64,000 bases of DNA from Mytilisepta virgata (taxonomy: Eukaryota; Mollusca; Bivalvia; Mytilida; Mytilidae). The notes under the pieces are model-generated. The model was given only the letters and a program-made list of their open reading frames with translations. It was not told the DNA's origin and searched no databases. The stretch lies in the NCBI GenBank assembly GCA_028015205.1, contig CM051508.1, positions 16,510,001 to 16,574,000 of the forward strand, read 5' to 3'. The position numbers were made by a program, and so were the translations under genes. Below are positions 36,501 through 47,135 of this stretch, in pieces (position 1 is the first letter of the stretch; each line of letters begins with the position of its first letter).

Positions 36501-39500
36501 ACACAACGTTAACTTTTTAACCTGCGCTGAAATGACTAAACTTTTCTATGCCTATCTTGATTGATTGCAAAACAAAATATCTTGACCCGCTGGTAAATAT
36601 ATTTATGCTGAACATCAAGAAAAAATAATGGTAAAGAAGGTCATAAATGCTGTTAAAGATCAAGGTATGTTACCAATGTAATAATCTCTGACTTACTGAT
36701 AAAAACAATAAATCACATTCGTATACACTTTCCGGCTATATGCAGACTATTTCAGTTGTGTATACTCTTCATCATAAGCATGATCTGCAGTCCATTTAAA
36801 CAATACAAAATTTAACCAATAAGTGACCCCTCTTTTATTCAATGTTATTTATTGTAGTCCATTATTAACATTCGGCATCCACTTACCAAACGTCTCAATA
36901 TATAAGTCTACATAGTTGATAAATAAAAGATTGTTTTTATATCATAAGCTATTTGTCAATAATACTACAGTGCTCCTTTTATTATTTTTTTATATCATAA
37001 GTATGATTGCTATCTGTATTACACATATTTTTATTTTTATTATGTTTTTGCCTGTTTTAGTCTTACACCAAACTAAAGCAATTCGCAATTGTTCCATATC
37101 CCGAGAAAGACTCAGTTGTTGACTTACTTCGACTATTGGTAGATCACAACTCTAAAACAATTGTTCTATTGGATCCTGTTAGTAGCATTAAGTCGGTAAG
37201 AAATAATGTCAGCACACTTAAGGTTGATGACTGGTTAATTTCAAAATAGCAAAATTATCAAATGGTAGCAAAAATATTTAAAGTGGCGAAAGTCATGTCA
37301 GAGTGTTTTTAAACACACTAGAAATTGTATATAATCTAGGAAAATCTATGACTTTTCATATGTTAATTTTGAATCGTTTTCATACATCAGAACCCATGAG
37401 GAAACAAGAAGAACTGTAGTGACTTACTATAAATCTGAATACCCTGATAGGATATAAGTAATGTAGTTATAAACAGCATAATCGGAGAAACAGCACCAAA
37501 ACATTAATTGAAAAAAAAACACACAAAAAAAACAGAAATACCAATGTCAGTGCCTACATTCAATAGAATCCCAACAGTGACTGACATTTTCTTTAAGAGT
37601 GTTCCTAGAATTTTCTTCTGTTTTCTAAGTTATTTGGAAGAAAACAATATTTTGGGTAATAATTGGGAGACTTAAATAGAAGAACAATCAGTTATAGAAT
37701 ATGTCAAACTCGATGAAGAAAAAATCGAAAGACCTTAATTGAATTGTTTTACGTCAGAACAACACTATTTTTCTTACATGGCGTTGCATTGTTGTTAAAA
37801 TGCACATAATGTTATAAGGGGTGATAACCGAGATTATTATACATAAATAATTACAGCTGAAGAATTAAATTGATACATGTATTTAAATAAAGAGGGTGGT
37901 AGTTTTAGATTAATCTTTGTGATAAACGTATTGCAGTCAAATTTATGGATCCCAAAGGAGTCGATGATGAGCACAGTGGAACCGTTTACTGTTACATTGA
38001 AAACTTCAGACAACAAGGAAAAAATTGAGACATTAGTGATAGATTTACTGAACAAAAAGGTAAATCTAGTTTCCTGGATATATGTTTTCACTTTCTTTTA
38101 TTTCTGTTATAAGTGACTTCGGCTCGATAGACACCACTTTATGGAGGGAAATAAAATCGCTCCTAACAAATCCCTATTAGCAGAAAAGCAATAAAATTGT
38201 GTACCAAACCAATAAAATTGCGTTACAATGTCAAATTGGTATGCCCCCGCGATCATCAGTACGCGATAGAGAGAATTGCAAAATTTGCTTTACCCTTGTT
38301 CAACATCCGTTCACATAGAGACCGTTATATCATGGGGTTTGTCCATATGATTACTATAGACCTACAGTTTTCAAGGTAGAAATTTTATTGTTCTTGTTGA
38401 AATTAACACTGAGGTGCATATGTTTTTGTTTTTTTTTCAAGTGTTAAATGTTTTATTTTGGAGGATGATTGTACACATATTACGTCGTGCATACTAAAAT
38501 AGTTTTATTTGTCATCTTCTAACGGCTTCTAACATTCAAATAAAATAGTACTGCATACATTGGGTAATCAGTATGGCATCAGGTGTGACACTTTATGTCG
38601 GTAAGTAGAAATAATTTGGAACTATACTTAGATTAGTGAGTAAAAACCTTCAGGTTGGATAATTTACGCATCATCAGGTGCCATAATTTAGGTGGAAACA
38701 TTAAAGATTATCTAAAGAGTAAAATACCCAGACCCAGATAGAATCAAAAGCAGTTAGTCAAAATAACTAGTGTTTTTAATTGGTTGTTATCATTCCGTAT
38801 GATCCGTACTATTCCTCCGACATGTCTTAATAAATGTTATCTTATGGATACCGACATTTGCTCATATAGTGTCATATTTATGCTAAATACAAATTGAAAA
38901 ATTGGTCATAATAGCATCCAAAATTATACGCATCACTTAAATTTTGTGTCAATTTAAGCCAGAACAATCAAGTTGTATGAACATGAAAACTTTTAAAACC
39001 TTATGACATATTCTTATCATCTTACGTCAAAAATACGGGTAAATAAATATGTAAGCATTGACGCTTTGATTTCCGAAAGCTGTTTTTTTTTTTTTTTTTT
39101 TTTTTTTTTGGACGATTTGACGATCATAAAATATTTTCAAATTCTATCTAACGGTTTTTAAGATTCAAATGATGCTGATGTCATACTGGAGGTCTGTGAC
39201 AGTTTAATTAAAAAAAAACTAACATTTTTACCAAAAACTTGAAGTGTGTTACTTTAATGCTGTTATAGATATTCATGTCTGGATATTTAGTTTAAAGCCT
39301 GGAACGTCATGGTTATTGTGAATGATAAGTGTATGTACACCGAACAAAACGAATTGAAATAATTATGACTCGTTTAAATTGCCTATATGTGCAGAAGGAC
39401 CGAAAAGGCAGTTCTTGAGTGTAATCAAAGATGACATTGCAATGAATGCAGTAGTCACATTTTGGATACGCAATGGGAATTGTTTTCTCTGAACACTGAA

Positions 39501-39821
39501 TGTTCAAAGGTAAACGCTTTGGATGCCTTATCGGCTTCACCATAAAAATGCAAAAGAAGTTTAATATCAGACATTTTCTCACTGTATTCTTGTGATGGTC
39601 TGTTACAATAGTACAAAACCGTGTTTTGCTTATCATTAATAATTTGGCATCACATTCCACCGATGAATTATTTCAGCACTTCCTCAATCTATGACCAGTG
39701 ATAACAAATTTATAAATCGAAATCATCACAAAGCCATTTCTCAAAAAAGGTGCCTCGCACTATCCATGTAGATTTTCCTCTAGAAATCTGTATACTAATA
39801 ATATGCAAGAGTAATCTGCAA

Positions 39822-39873
<52 letters not shown>

Positions 39874-42800
39874 TCAAAATCTTATCAGTGCATGGTGTCC
39901 GTGTACAGTGGCCTATAATTAACGTGAAATATTATTTACATGTGCATTGTTATCCTTGTTTATCTTTTTTTAACAACAACACAAATAAACAGTGATTAAG
40001 AAAAACAAATTTCTGTTTGCCTTGGACCCCAAAACTAAATAATTTTATGGGTAAGTGTAAAATTTTCTTTCACAGTATAAAAATGTGCCATTCTATAATT
40101 TCATGAGCCATCACAATATGCATCAACAGGTCTACGTCCCTGGCACCCCCCCCCCCCCTTTTCCCCTTCAATCAGTAAGAAGATAGATAACAAAAAACCG
40201 ATCTTGACATAAAATTTATTCAAAATAATTGTACAGTCAGAATCATGATACCGGAAATTAGTTTCTAGAAGGGGCTACTGCTGCACTCGCATCATTGGCC
40301 ACGCCTACGGCATATTATATTTATCATTTAATGTCGATTTTACCAAATTACCTCCGACTAAAAAAAATCTAGTAGAATATTCACCATTGTGTTTTTAAAT
40401 GTAAAAGACACGACCGTTTGATTGTGAAAAGGGGAATGGGTAGTCTTACAGATGCTAAACTTAATAGTTCTTTGGTACTAATTTTGATGCACGATTCAGA
40501 ATATCTTTTCAATTTTAGTTTAGCCTTAATATTTTCGTCACCGTGGTTACTGCATCAAGGAATTCGTTGCCGGATTACCGATTTATAAAAAAAAGCATTA
40601 GCCCCCTTTTAGATAAGCGATGGGTCCGACAGTATCATTGACATTATACAACAAATGAGCTCGCTGTCACTGTACACGTTAGTTTACGTCAATGACGTCG
40701 TTGATTGTTTAATAAATATGTGTGGTTAATCGACATTGTGTATGACCCAATCGTTAAATATATCATATTGTATTATTTTTCTAACCGAATTTTAATGCAG
40801 CATGGAAAGAAGATATACAGGACGAGACTTTACTGTTACTTAATCATCTTTGCGTTTTTGATTAGCGTTAATTATTTCAAAGCATCATATTGGCCCAGAA
40901 GGTGGGTCACATCTTTGAGACAATTCAAGACAACGTGGAATTCAAAAGGTTGGCTCCTTGATATAGTTTCATTCATTGTTTTATTGAAAAAAAAACTGAT
41001 ACAACTGCAAATCAATTAACTGCAACTTGAGCTGACGTTTTTCATAAAAAAGAATATTCATTCTTATCTTCCGATCACTTTACGTAAATAGAAAAACGTC
41101 AAGAGGATGGCAAGCTTCCAGATAAGTATCCAGTCAAAACCTTTCTTTTAATATGCAGTTTAACCCCAAAAAAAAAAATATATATATATATACCACAAAA
41201 CATTGTTTCTATATACAAATGTTATTTTCATTAACGAATAATATTGTAGACTTTTAAGGTAAGAACCTCATAATCTTCATACCAATTGGGCCATAGTTGA
41301 AATATGCATTCCCGTTTACAAATACAATATTTTGAAGGTATGGTGCTATAATAGCAGCAATAATTAAGATAAATATTTTTGCAGGATCGAAATATTGCGA
41401 TAAAGGTCTCAGTTCTGGCACCAAAATTGAACATTAGTAAAGATGTCGATAGTGATACAGGTGAAATTCGGGAATTGGTAACAACTCTTCTAAACATCGA
41501 TGCTGAAGGACTAGTTACAGTTATGAGTAGGCAAGTAGAGGCATTTCAAATTTTCGACAGAACCCATGCAAATGAAAATGTTATATGATAAATGTAGTTA
41601 ATGTTATTGACCCCAAAAATTGATAAATTTCTAAATTTACGTTCCTAGATGTACATGTATATTTACTTTTACGAAAAACGGTAATGATAAGACATTGTTA
41701 TATATTGTAATTAAGTTATTTATCTCCATTCACTGTAGCATTTCAAATTTGTAAACAAATACAAAATCAATAACAGTAATCAATTCGAGGTTGACGTTCC
41801 TGTAATTTTAAAGGTCACCGTAGATCTTCACATTCCTTGGCAATCCTCAGCTGGCATTATACACAGATGTTTAATATTCGGTGTTCTAAGAAAACTCTGT
41901 ATACAAATAGCTCTAACGGTATCCTCTTTGACAAAAAATCCTGAATGTTTTACAGAAATGGTGCATCTATGTGTGGACTATTTTGTGCAGTATTTAATGT
42001 CATGCAGCAGATGCGATTGGATGATAAAGTTGATATATTTACTGCTGTCCGACAATTACAAGTCAGGAGACCGGAATTGTGCTCTTCATTGGTATGTCCT
42101 TTGTAACATGTCCTGAACTAATACATGTAATACTGATATGTCAACTTTTTTTAATTAATGAAAAAAGAGGACAAATATAAGGAACAATCCAAACAACGTA
42201 GTCCATTAGACAGACAAAACCCGGGAAGAACAAACACAAGGACAGCAAATAAACACTGAAAACTAAACAAAAAACAATTTACAACACGAACTCTCATAAA
42301 AACCAAGAGTGAACTCAGGTGCTCCGGAAAGGTAAGCCCTTCCAGCTACGTATACGGCACCCGTCGCGAAATCCAACAATGTCAATCCGGTGGTAGTCAC
42401 AAATCGGTGGTGGTACATGAAATGTTACAACAGTGGGAATAGGTCCAACATCATCTCAGATATTGGAACACTGTAATGGTCAATCAATTCGTGATGACGA
42501 CGTAAGCTTGCAATGTGATGACATCAACTTATAACTGATAAAAGCCTGGTTAAGAAGCTTTTGTGATAGCAGTAATCTTCTTTGTCGAAAGTCATTGTAA
42601 CTCACGCATTCCCTTAAATATCGGATAAGCTGAGAAACGTAGACGCCATATGCAGGCGATGTTTGTATGTTGCTCTTCAAGAAGTGAAAGTTAACAATAG
42701 GAAAGTCGAAGTCATCACGTTTGTTATAAAAAGGTGAAATTAAAGGATTTGGCTAGTTTATTTTTGTTTTCACGTAGAACCCCTTGAATGACGTCCGCTT

Positions 42801-43554
42801 CATATGAGTACAGAAACAGATCGACGGGGAGGGGAGCACAGTTGGTTCCCATCGGAATGCCGTTTGATTGTTGAAAAATTCGACCGCCAAATTCAACAAA
42901 TACGTTGTCTATGAAAAATATCTAACATCTTTGTAATTTCATCTTCAGAATATTTTTGTCAGAATCAGACTGGTTCATTAATTTTGAAGGCCCTCTTTGA
43001 TACATGTCAATAGGAGTGTGAAAATTTTGAAAGAAGTTTCGTAGAGCAAATAGCAATGTACGTTTGTTTAAAGTGGTTCTTTTGAATTTAGGAATCCAAT
43101 AAAGAGTAGGAAGGTCCTTTTCTTCACCCTTTGTAGAAATGCCAACGGAATGAAGAACGGTCTGGTGGTTATCAACACTGCTCTCAAAATTTAGTTTATT
43201 GGTAAAATCGAACGGTTTATTATGAAAATGTAAGGATATGGGGTAAGAGTCAAGGAAGCAAAATTAAAAATGTTTATATGATTTACACAAAAAAGGGAAC
43301 ATACACCAAAGGTTAGTATTTCACTTGTCGTTAAAAATGTTTTTTTTTCAAACATTCTCAAAAGTTCTGTTATAGAGTATGTGTTACGTTATATATGTCA
43401 ACTGAAATTCTCTACAAATAAATTCAAACCTTTGGGAATTAGGACAAAAAAAATAATAACATATTTATTTTTGTTTCAGGATGAATACCAAACATGTTAT
43501 AAGGCAATAGCGGAACATATTCTTTATACTTCAGATCATGTGTACAACAATTGA
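15503..43554 (+). CDS. Gene 2: receptor-type tyrosine phosphatase with FTP and EGF repeats
   Basis: Exons: 15503-15566, 19107-19337, 19562-19810, 20084-20221, 20940-21077, 23816-23962, 24761-24898, 26445-26542, 27201-27319, 28648-28879, 30437-30524, 30789-30862, 31301-31337, 32334-32431, 32805-32933, 33055-33203, 33569-33704, 34868-35014, 35381-35474, 36250-36323, 37061-37195, 37937-38059, 41385-41530, 41956-42091, 43480-43554. All junction phases agree and the total is 3195 nt (1064 residues). Domains: signal peptide 1-21, FTP about 22-181, five EGF-like repeats 182-401, TM about 416-439, tyrosine-rich juxtamembrane 442-518, D1 about 519-790, D2 about 805-1060. D1 has WPDHG (Asp677) and [10 protein letters not shown] (Cys709, Arg715) and should dephosphorylate phosphotyrosine; D2 should be inactive. 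It is type I, at the plasma membrane. The least certain border is the start of exon 10 (28648, or 28635 with an extra exon). All introns are GT-AG except one GC-AG (after 41530). Confidence 0.88.
16759..17410 (-). mobile_element. Penelope-like retroelement fragment (RT tail + 3' region)
   Basis: Minus-strand frame from 17394 to 17212 reads [17 protein letters not shown] then APAYGV, followed by an in-frame TAA where other copies have Tyr (VYISQL). It is collinear with 5417-6075 over about 650 bp. It lies in gene 2 intron 1, antisense to the gene. A dead copy. Confidence 0.7.
18755..19085 (+). repeat. Dispersed bivalve-type repeat upstream of gene 2 exon 2
   Basis: AAGGAGTATCTCCCTTGTGCATAG ... 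GAGGCCTTAAGTACAAATGA ... TCAACGAAATGCGCCAATCTTGTGCATCA matches 31690-32050 (AAGGAATATGTCCCTCCTGCATAG ... TTTAGGCCTTGAGCACAAGC ... TTGACGAAATATACACATCTTGTGCATCA). It ends about 20 bases before the acceptor of exon 2. Confidence 0.65.
19107..19810 (+). other. Gene 2 FTP (fucolectin/F5-8C-like) domain, two exons
   Basis: Exons 19107-19337 (donor A|GTTTGT, weak) and 19562-19810. Key residues: [26 protein letters not shown], then [27 protein letters not shown]. The domain aligns end to end with gene 1 (AVDGN, TWRVDFG, DGHLCYH, ELCEVEVYG). Exon lengths are 231 and 249 against 225 and 237 in gene 1. Confidence 0.85.
21960..23375 (+). repeat. TGTAACGTG motif clusters in gene 2 intron 5
   Basis: The motif (C/A)(G/A)TGTAACGT(G/A) followed by an AATCGTGTG-like block occurs at about 21982, 22033, 23271, 23330 and 23353. 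Two clusters (21960-22050 and 23265-23375) flank about 1.2 kb of very AT-rich DNA. No coding potential. They could be decayed ends of one inserted element. Confidence 0.5.
24361..24386 (+). repeat. CCTCCCAA minisatellite
   Basis: Three direct copies of an 8-base unit in gene 2 intron 6. Confidence 0.85.
25725..26018 (+). repeat. Two-copy tandem repeat, period 148 bp
   Basis: TTCAGTAATTAATCTATAAT starts at 25741 and again at 25889, and both copies continue through GCAGACATGGTAAATAACC, the CCGCCCGCAAACAAAAGG-like block and ATCGTATTATTTTTTTT. Only a few substitutions separate them, so the duplication is recent. It lies in gene 2 intron 7. Confidence 0.85.
27201..27319 (+). other. Gene 2 transmembrane exon
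   Basis: Phase 0 in, phase 2 out, as in gene 1. It encodes a Ser/Thr/Gln-rich stalk, then [20 protein letters not shown] and VGVLFFRR. The TGPLIGGVVGG of gene 1 and [11 protein letters not shown] here show the common origin of the two TM exons. Confidence 0.87.
28648..28879 (+). other. Gene 2 exon 10: acidic juxtamembrane region with phosphotyrosine-type motifs
   Basis: Reading frame fixed by the donor ACG|GTAAGA at 28880 and by exon 11. It encodes TLYENV, AKYVVEI, EITYENN and an acidic run, then [20 protein letters not shown] and YENN have the pYxN form bound by Grb2-type SH2 domains. Phase favours an acceptor at GACGACAG (28646-28647); the stronger-looking TTACCATTAG 13 bases upstream would shift the frame unless a further exon exists between 27320 and 28634. 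Confidence 0.7.
29305..30340 (+). repeat. Six-unit array of dispersed repeat in gene 2 intron 10
   Basis: Starting TTAGCTGACCTGACTCAAAGGG, the phrase GAAACCA(C/G)TG...CCA recurs at 29398, 29561, 29726, 29879, 30046 and 30256, giving periods of about 163, 165, 153, 167 and 210 bp. Units share CTTAGCAGCAATGGTCC and AAGATGGCCGCC. Single or paired units of the same family lie at 10.6, 43.9, 46.7 and 48.6 kb. It fills the intron between the juxtamembrane exon and D1; no gene lies in it. Confidence 0.8.
31690..32050 (+). repeat. Dispersed bivalve-type repeat in gene 2 intron 13
   Basis: Same family as 18755-19085; here the left part is longer (CAGTCGTCTCCACTCCCGG). An inserted T/A run interrupts the right part. 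Confidence 0.6.
34590..34830 (+). repeat. T/G-rich retroelement-tail-like stretch in gene 2 intron 17
   Basis: A block containing CCAAGTCCGACATTCCTGAC, followed by T/G-rich sequence typical of the tails seen at 3.8 and 12.8 kb. A short open frame (34602-34853) is a by-product. Family assignment is tentative. Confidence 0.35.
39084..39109 (+). repeat. Poly-T run
   Basis: About 26 T in gene 2 intron 22, the longest intron in the phosphatase part (38060-41384). Nothing coding was found in that intron apart from chance frames. Confidence 0.85.
39824..39868 (+). repeat. (TA)n microsatellite
   Basis: About 22 TA units in gene 2 intron 22. Confidence 0.9.
42165..43275 (-). mobile_element. Penelope-like retroelement, rearranged, in gene 2 intron 24
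   Basis: On the minus strand from about 43170 down: [10 protein letters not shown], then [20 protein letters not shown] (the RT palm motif region) near 42880-42810, then [18 protein letters not shown] and LLNQAF near 42660-42550, then a noncoding tail to about 42165 that is the reverse complement of the 12.8-kb repeat. Segments between motifs are missing and stops are present, so it is inactive. It is antisense to gene 2. Confidence 0.8.
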
Positions 43555-43888
43555 ATAACAATACCAAGAGGCAATACTATATAGATGTATATAATGTGTA
43601 TCCATAAACTTTACAAGAATTAACTGACATATTTAATGTTTTGTTATTAATTCATATATGTTTTATTTTTTTATTTAGTTATTTACTTAAATAGGTCACG
43701 GTTTGCTTCTTTGAGACCAATAATACTACTTATATTGTGTTACTCAATGGGTATTGTAGATTATATCATACTAAATAAGCAAAATCTGCGTTTTATTTTA
43801 TCATAAACTCATTTCACCAACATTATCAACATGAGCAGGAAAACATTTTTTTCTCAATGTATTCATAGATCGACATGAGCGCCAGTTT

Positions 43889-44310
43889 TTAGCTCACATG
43901 ACCCAAAAGGCCATGTGAGTTTTTGTCATCATTTTGCGTCCCTAGTCTGTCGTCCTTCCGTCGTCTGTTGTCCCTCCGTCCGTACGTCCGTCCACAATTC
44001 CAAAAAAAATCTTCTCCTCTGAAACCGCTCAGCCAATTGCGACCAAACATTGGTGGAAAGTTCCGTGGGTGGCCCTCTTCCGGAATATGTCCGACATCCC
44101 CGACTTTTAACAGACATGGCTGTTATGGCTAAAACTGGAAGGAGAAGGGAGTGAATTTCTAAAATCTTCTTCTACGTAACTACATGGCCAATTGGAACAA
44201 GACGTGGCAGCAATGGTCGGTACATGGCCCCTTTTCAGGATTGTGTTCGATGACCTGGACAAATAAGCAAGATGGACGCCACTTTAACCGTATGAAACCG
44301 TTTTTTTTTA
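43889..44310 (+). repeat. Composite dispersed repeat (AGCTCACATGACCC unit)
   Basis: Begins with a hairpin-forming AGCTCACATGACC/GGCCATGTGAG end (43892-43920), then CCGTCGTCTGTTGTCCCTCC, TCCTCTGAAACCGCTCAGCC and GCAATGGTCGGTACATGGCC. It starts about 335 bases after the stop codon of gene 2. Two overlapping open frames (43923-44132 plus, 43929-44117 minus) are by-products of this repeat. Confidence 0.75.
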
Positions 44311-44746
44311 ATTGGCTGATCTAACGTCATGTGACAATGTGACATCTTTTTTGTAAATTCACAAGTAACATCAATGCTAATTATTATACGGTTTCACTAA
44401 TAATCATTGACTTCATAATAAATAAACAATAAATATTAATATTACTTAAATTTTTAATTGAATGATTGCACATATTCCTAAACATGTGTACATAATACGA
44501 ATGTTTCACAATTGTTCAAAAATATTTTCAATAATAAATGTTCCCTCGTTTACATGTCTGTTTTTTTTTTGTTTTTTTTTTTTTTTTGTCTTTGATGTCT
44601 AAGCGTGATTTGTAATTATTGTGTTGCCTATGTATGTAAATACATTGTAAAATCAAGTCATAACATAGAAAAACATATATATCTGTGCCTATAACTAAGG
44701 CCAAACTAAAAAAAATCTACACATGCAGCGCGTTCGTATTTAAATA

Positions 44747-44848
44747 TTAAAGTAATTTATATAAAATATCACTTTTTATATTAAAGTAATCTATACAAAA
44801 TATCACTTTTTATATTAAAGTAATCTATATAAAATATCACTTTTTATA
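44747..44848 (+). repeat. Three-copy tandem repeat, period 34 bp
   Basis: TTAAAGTAAT starts at 44747, 44781 and 44815, each followed by CTATATAAAATATCACTT or a one- or two-base variant. Confidence 0.9.
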
Positions 44849-46105
44849 CGGTAAGCCCGAAATTTTGTTTAATCCAATTTGTTAAACTTTCCCTCAAATA
44901 TCTGGTCATTTGCAGGAGTTATTCTTCGATTCGGTTTCGTCTACTACACCGTAAAATAGAGGCGAAATCGAAAACGGACATTTTCAAAATATAAACGACA
45001 TTAATTAAGACATGTTAAAGTTGTACAGTGTACAGATGTTGAAGTTAAGTTGATACACATTGGTTTTTTTCTGATAATTTTGATAGCTGAATCATCTGGT
45101 ATTTTATATAACTGCAAACGGTCCGCTACAATTTTACTAATTCTCTAAGTAATATGTTTTACTCACGTACATTTATCAATTCTTTAGTTTATCAATGACA
45201 ATACAATAGGCATGCTTTAAGGTGGATCCCTATAGATACGGCTTTTTTTATTCTACCCATTGAATTTTTCTAAAATTTTGCATCAACTTACTTTTGCACT
45301 GACTTCTTTCAAAATTTGATAAAACAATTGTATGTCACCATGTTCGTTTCAATGGTAACGGTATCCAAAGTTGGAATTTCCATTGTATGAATAAATACAT
45401 ACCTGAATTAATAATTATGTGTTTTTTTGTAGAACCTTTGAAAGTTAAATGAAAGTTTTTTCTGCCGTTATCACATACATACTGATTAAAAAGTAAATAG
45501 AACACAAATAATGACATTGGTTAGCATATCTATTAATTTCTGACCTAATGCATTCACCATAGGAACACATAAAAAACGAAGATCTCTGTAAAAAAAATCA
45601 GTTTTCCTTGAATTTTCACCCAAAAAATTGTTCATTGAATATTTGTTTTTAAATTTGACACATGATAGTCCAAACAATGTGGTTTCAAATAATAAACAGA
45701 AATATATGGGTCACCAGACTATTTTCGGAACTATGCACATGTTTGTTACCCCACGGAAACAGGAATAAATGGCATTTTTATATCTATATTTATAATTATG
45801 TACAGAATGTGGCATATACGGTGAATTTTTTCTTAAACATGCATAATTTTTATGGGATATTTATAATGTGATAATCAAATGAACAATATTTTATATTTTT
45901 GTCAACATTCGGTTACCATGACAACAGGTGAGAGGCGTGAAAATCCAGATTTACACATATATGATTATTAACAAATACCATGATTTCAGAGGTTACAACA
46001 AAGAAACTCTCTAAATGTAAATAATTCACAATAATGTGGGTTGTAAAAACTAGAAATCTCTACTGTCGGAATCGACAGCGATCCCCGCACCCCCTATATA
46101 TCTTT
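44849..46105. other. AT-rich stretch without recognised gene
   Basis: Several short open frames on both strands (around 45335-45871), none with a recognisable motif or splice logic. No clear repeat family could be named by eye. Confidence 0.5.
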
Positions 46106-46109
46106 AGAC

Positions 46110-46670
46110 CATATATCTTTAGTCAAAAATATCAAACCTTATTCCCATCCTAAAATAGTATGTAATCATTCTATAATAAAGAAATTAAATCAATAAACCT
46201 AAAGAAAAATTTAAAAACCTGAGTTCACAAGCTTAAACCGACAATTTCTGAAATTATACCTGAGTGACCCCCCCCCCCCCAGTTTAAGAATCGATATTCT
46301 TAATCCATATTGTGCAACTACATATAGTGTAGGACGATACTATATATAAGCAAAATGAAAGAAAACTTAGTCACAAGCTTAAATTGAAAATTGAAAATTT
46401 CGACACCTGTTGAACACGTATGAAAATTTAAGTTCTATAACCTTATTGCACATTTGCATATGGTGTTTGACAATAGTGCATAGAAATAAAATGCATCAAT
46501 TGAAAAACAAAAGACGACTTTACATCACAGTGAAGCTAGAATTGATAGTTTTTCAAAATTCGACTCCTGTTGGCCCACGTTGTAGAAAATAAAAATTCTA
46601 AAAACTTAGTGCGCATCTGTGTATGGTGTATGACAATGCCGTATAGAAATCAAACGATAAATTGATAAAT
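46110..46670 (+). repeat. AT-rich dispersed repeat, several tandem decayed units
   Basis: Units share CACAAGCTTAAA, AAAATTCGAC.CCTGT(T)G and CTTATTGCACAT(T/C)TGCATATGGTGT(T)TGACAAT. Same family as 6.7-7.3, 10.5, 49.1 and 50.2-50.5 kb. Confidence 0.6.
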
Positions 46671-47135
46671 TGAACCAGAGGCTCCAAGGTTCCTTATCGC
46701 TCACCTGATAGTGCATTGCATATTACATATAGCAACCAGTTACCACAAGGTTTAATGTTCGGCAGCTGTGGTTGCCATCTTGGTTGATAGTTTGAGTCAG
46801 CGGACACAATTCTGAATGAGGACCATCATTGCTGCTAAGGTTGGTTCAACCTCTAGCTAGTCCTTAACAAGAAGTTTTTTAAATAAATTTTCCATAGGGT
46901 TCAATGTTAAACTATGTTCAGCTGTGTCGGCCATCTCGGTTGACAGTCCGGGTCATCAAACACAATTCTGAAAGATGAAAATCTAAGGACCAGTTCTGCC
47001 AAGTCTTGTTCTAGTTGGCTCAGTTGTTTTAAGAATTTTCCCATAATAATAATTCGTTGACAAGAATTGAGAGATCTGTGGGAGGTAACAGAAATTTTAA
47101 CGTTCGAAATTGATGTCAGAGACAGAAGATTTTTT

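Larger units (their letters stand above)
35381..43554 (+). other. Gene 2 D2: degenerate (pseudo)phosphatase domain
   Basis: Seven exons (35381, 36250, 37061, 37937, 41385, 41956, 43480 starts). Residual landmarks: [23 protein letters not shown] (in place of IATQGP...DFWR), SNLWIPKE (in place of KCxxYWP), and [13 protein letters not shown] where active domains have VHCxxGxxRxGLF. The Cys and Arg are Ser994 and Met1000; no WPD loop is recognisable. It ends at [12 protein letters not shown] and [14 protein letters not shown], the normal C-terminal helices. D2 domains of receptor phosphatases are often regulatory, which is the likely role here. Confidence 0.85.

Noticed and set aside
39313..39660. 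115-codon open frame on the minus strand
   Set aside because: Inside gene 2 intron 22; no recognisable domain, Cys/His spacing not that of a known zinc finger, no splice logic.
40705..41019. 104-codon open frame on the plus strand in intron 22
   Set aside because: AT-driven chance frame, no homology recognised, not in phase with flanking exons.
43923..44132. Two overlapping frames after gene 2
   Set aside because: Both are translations of the AGCTCACATGACCC repeat on opposite strands.
44747..44848. CRISPR-like direct repeats
   Set aside because: Contiguous 34-bp tandem units without spacers in a eukaryotic genome.
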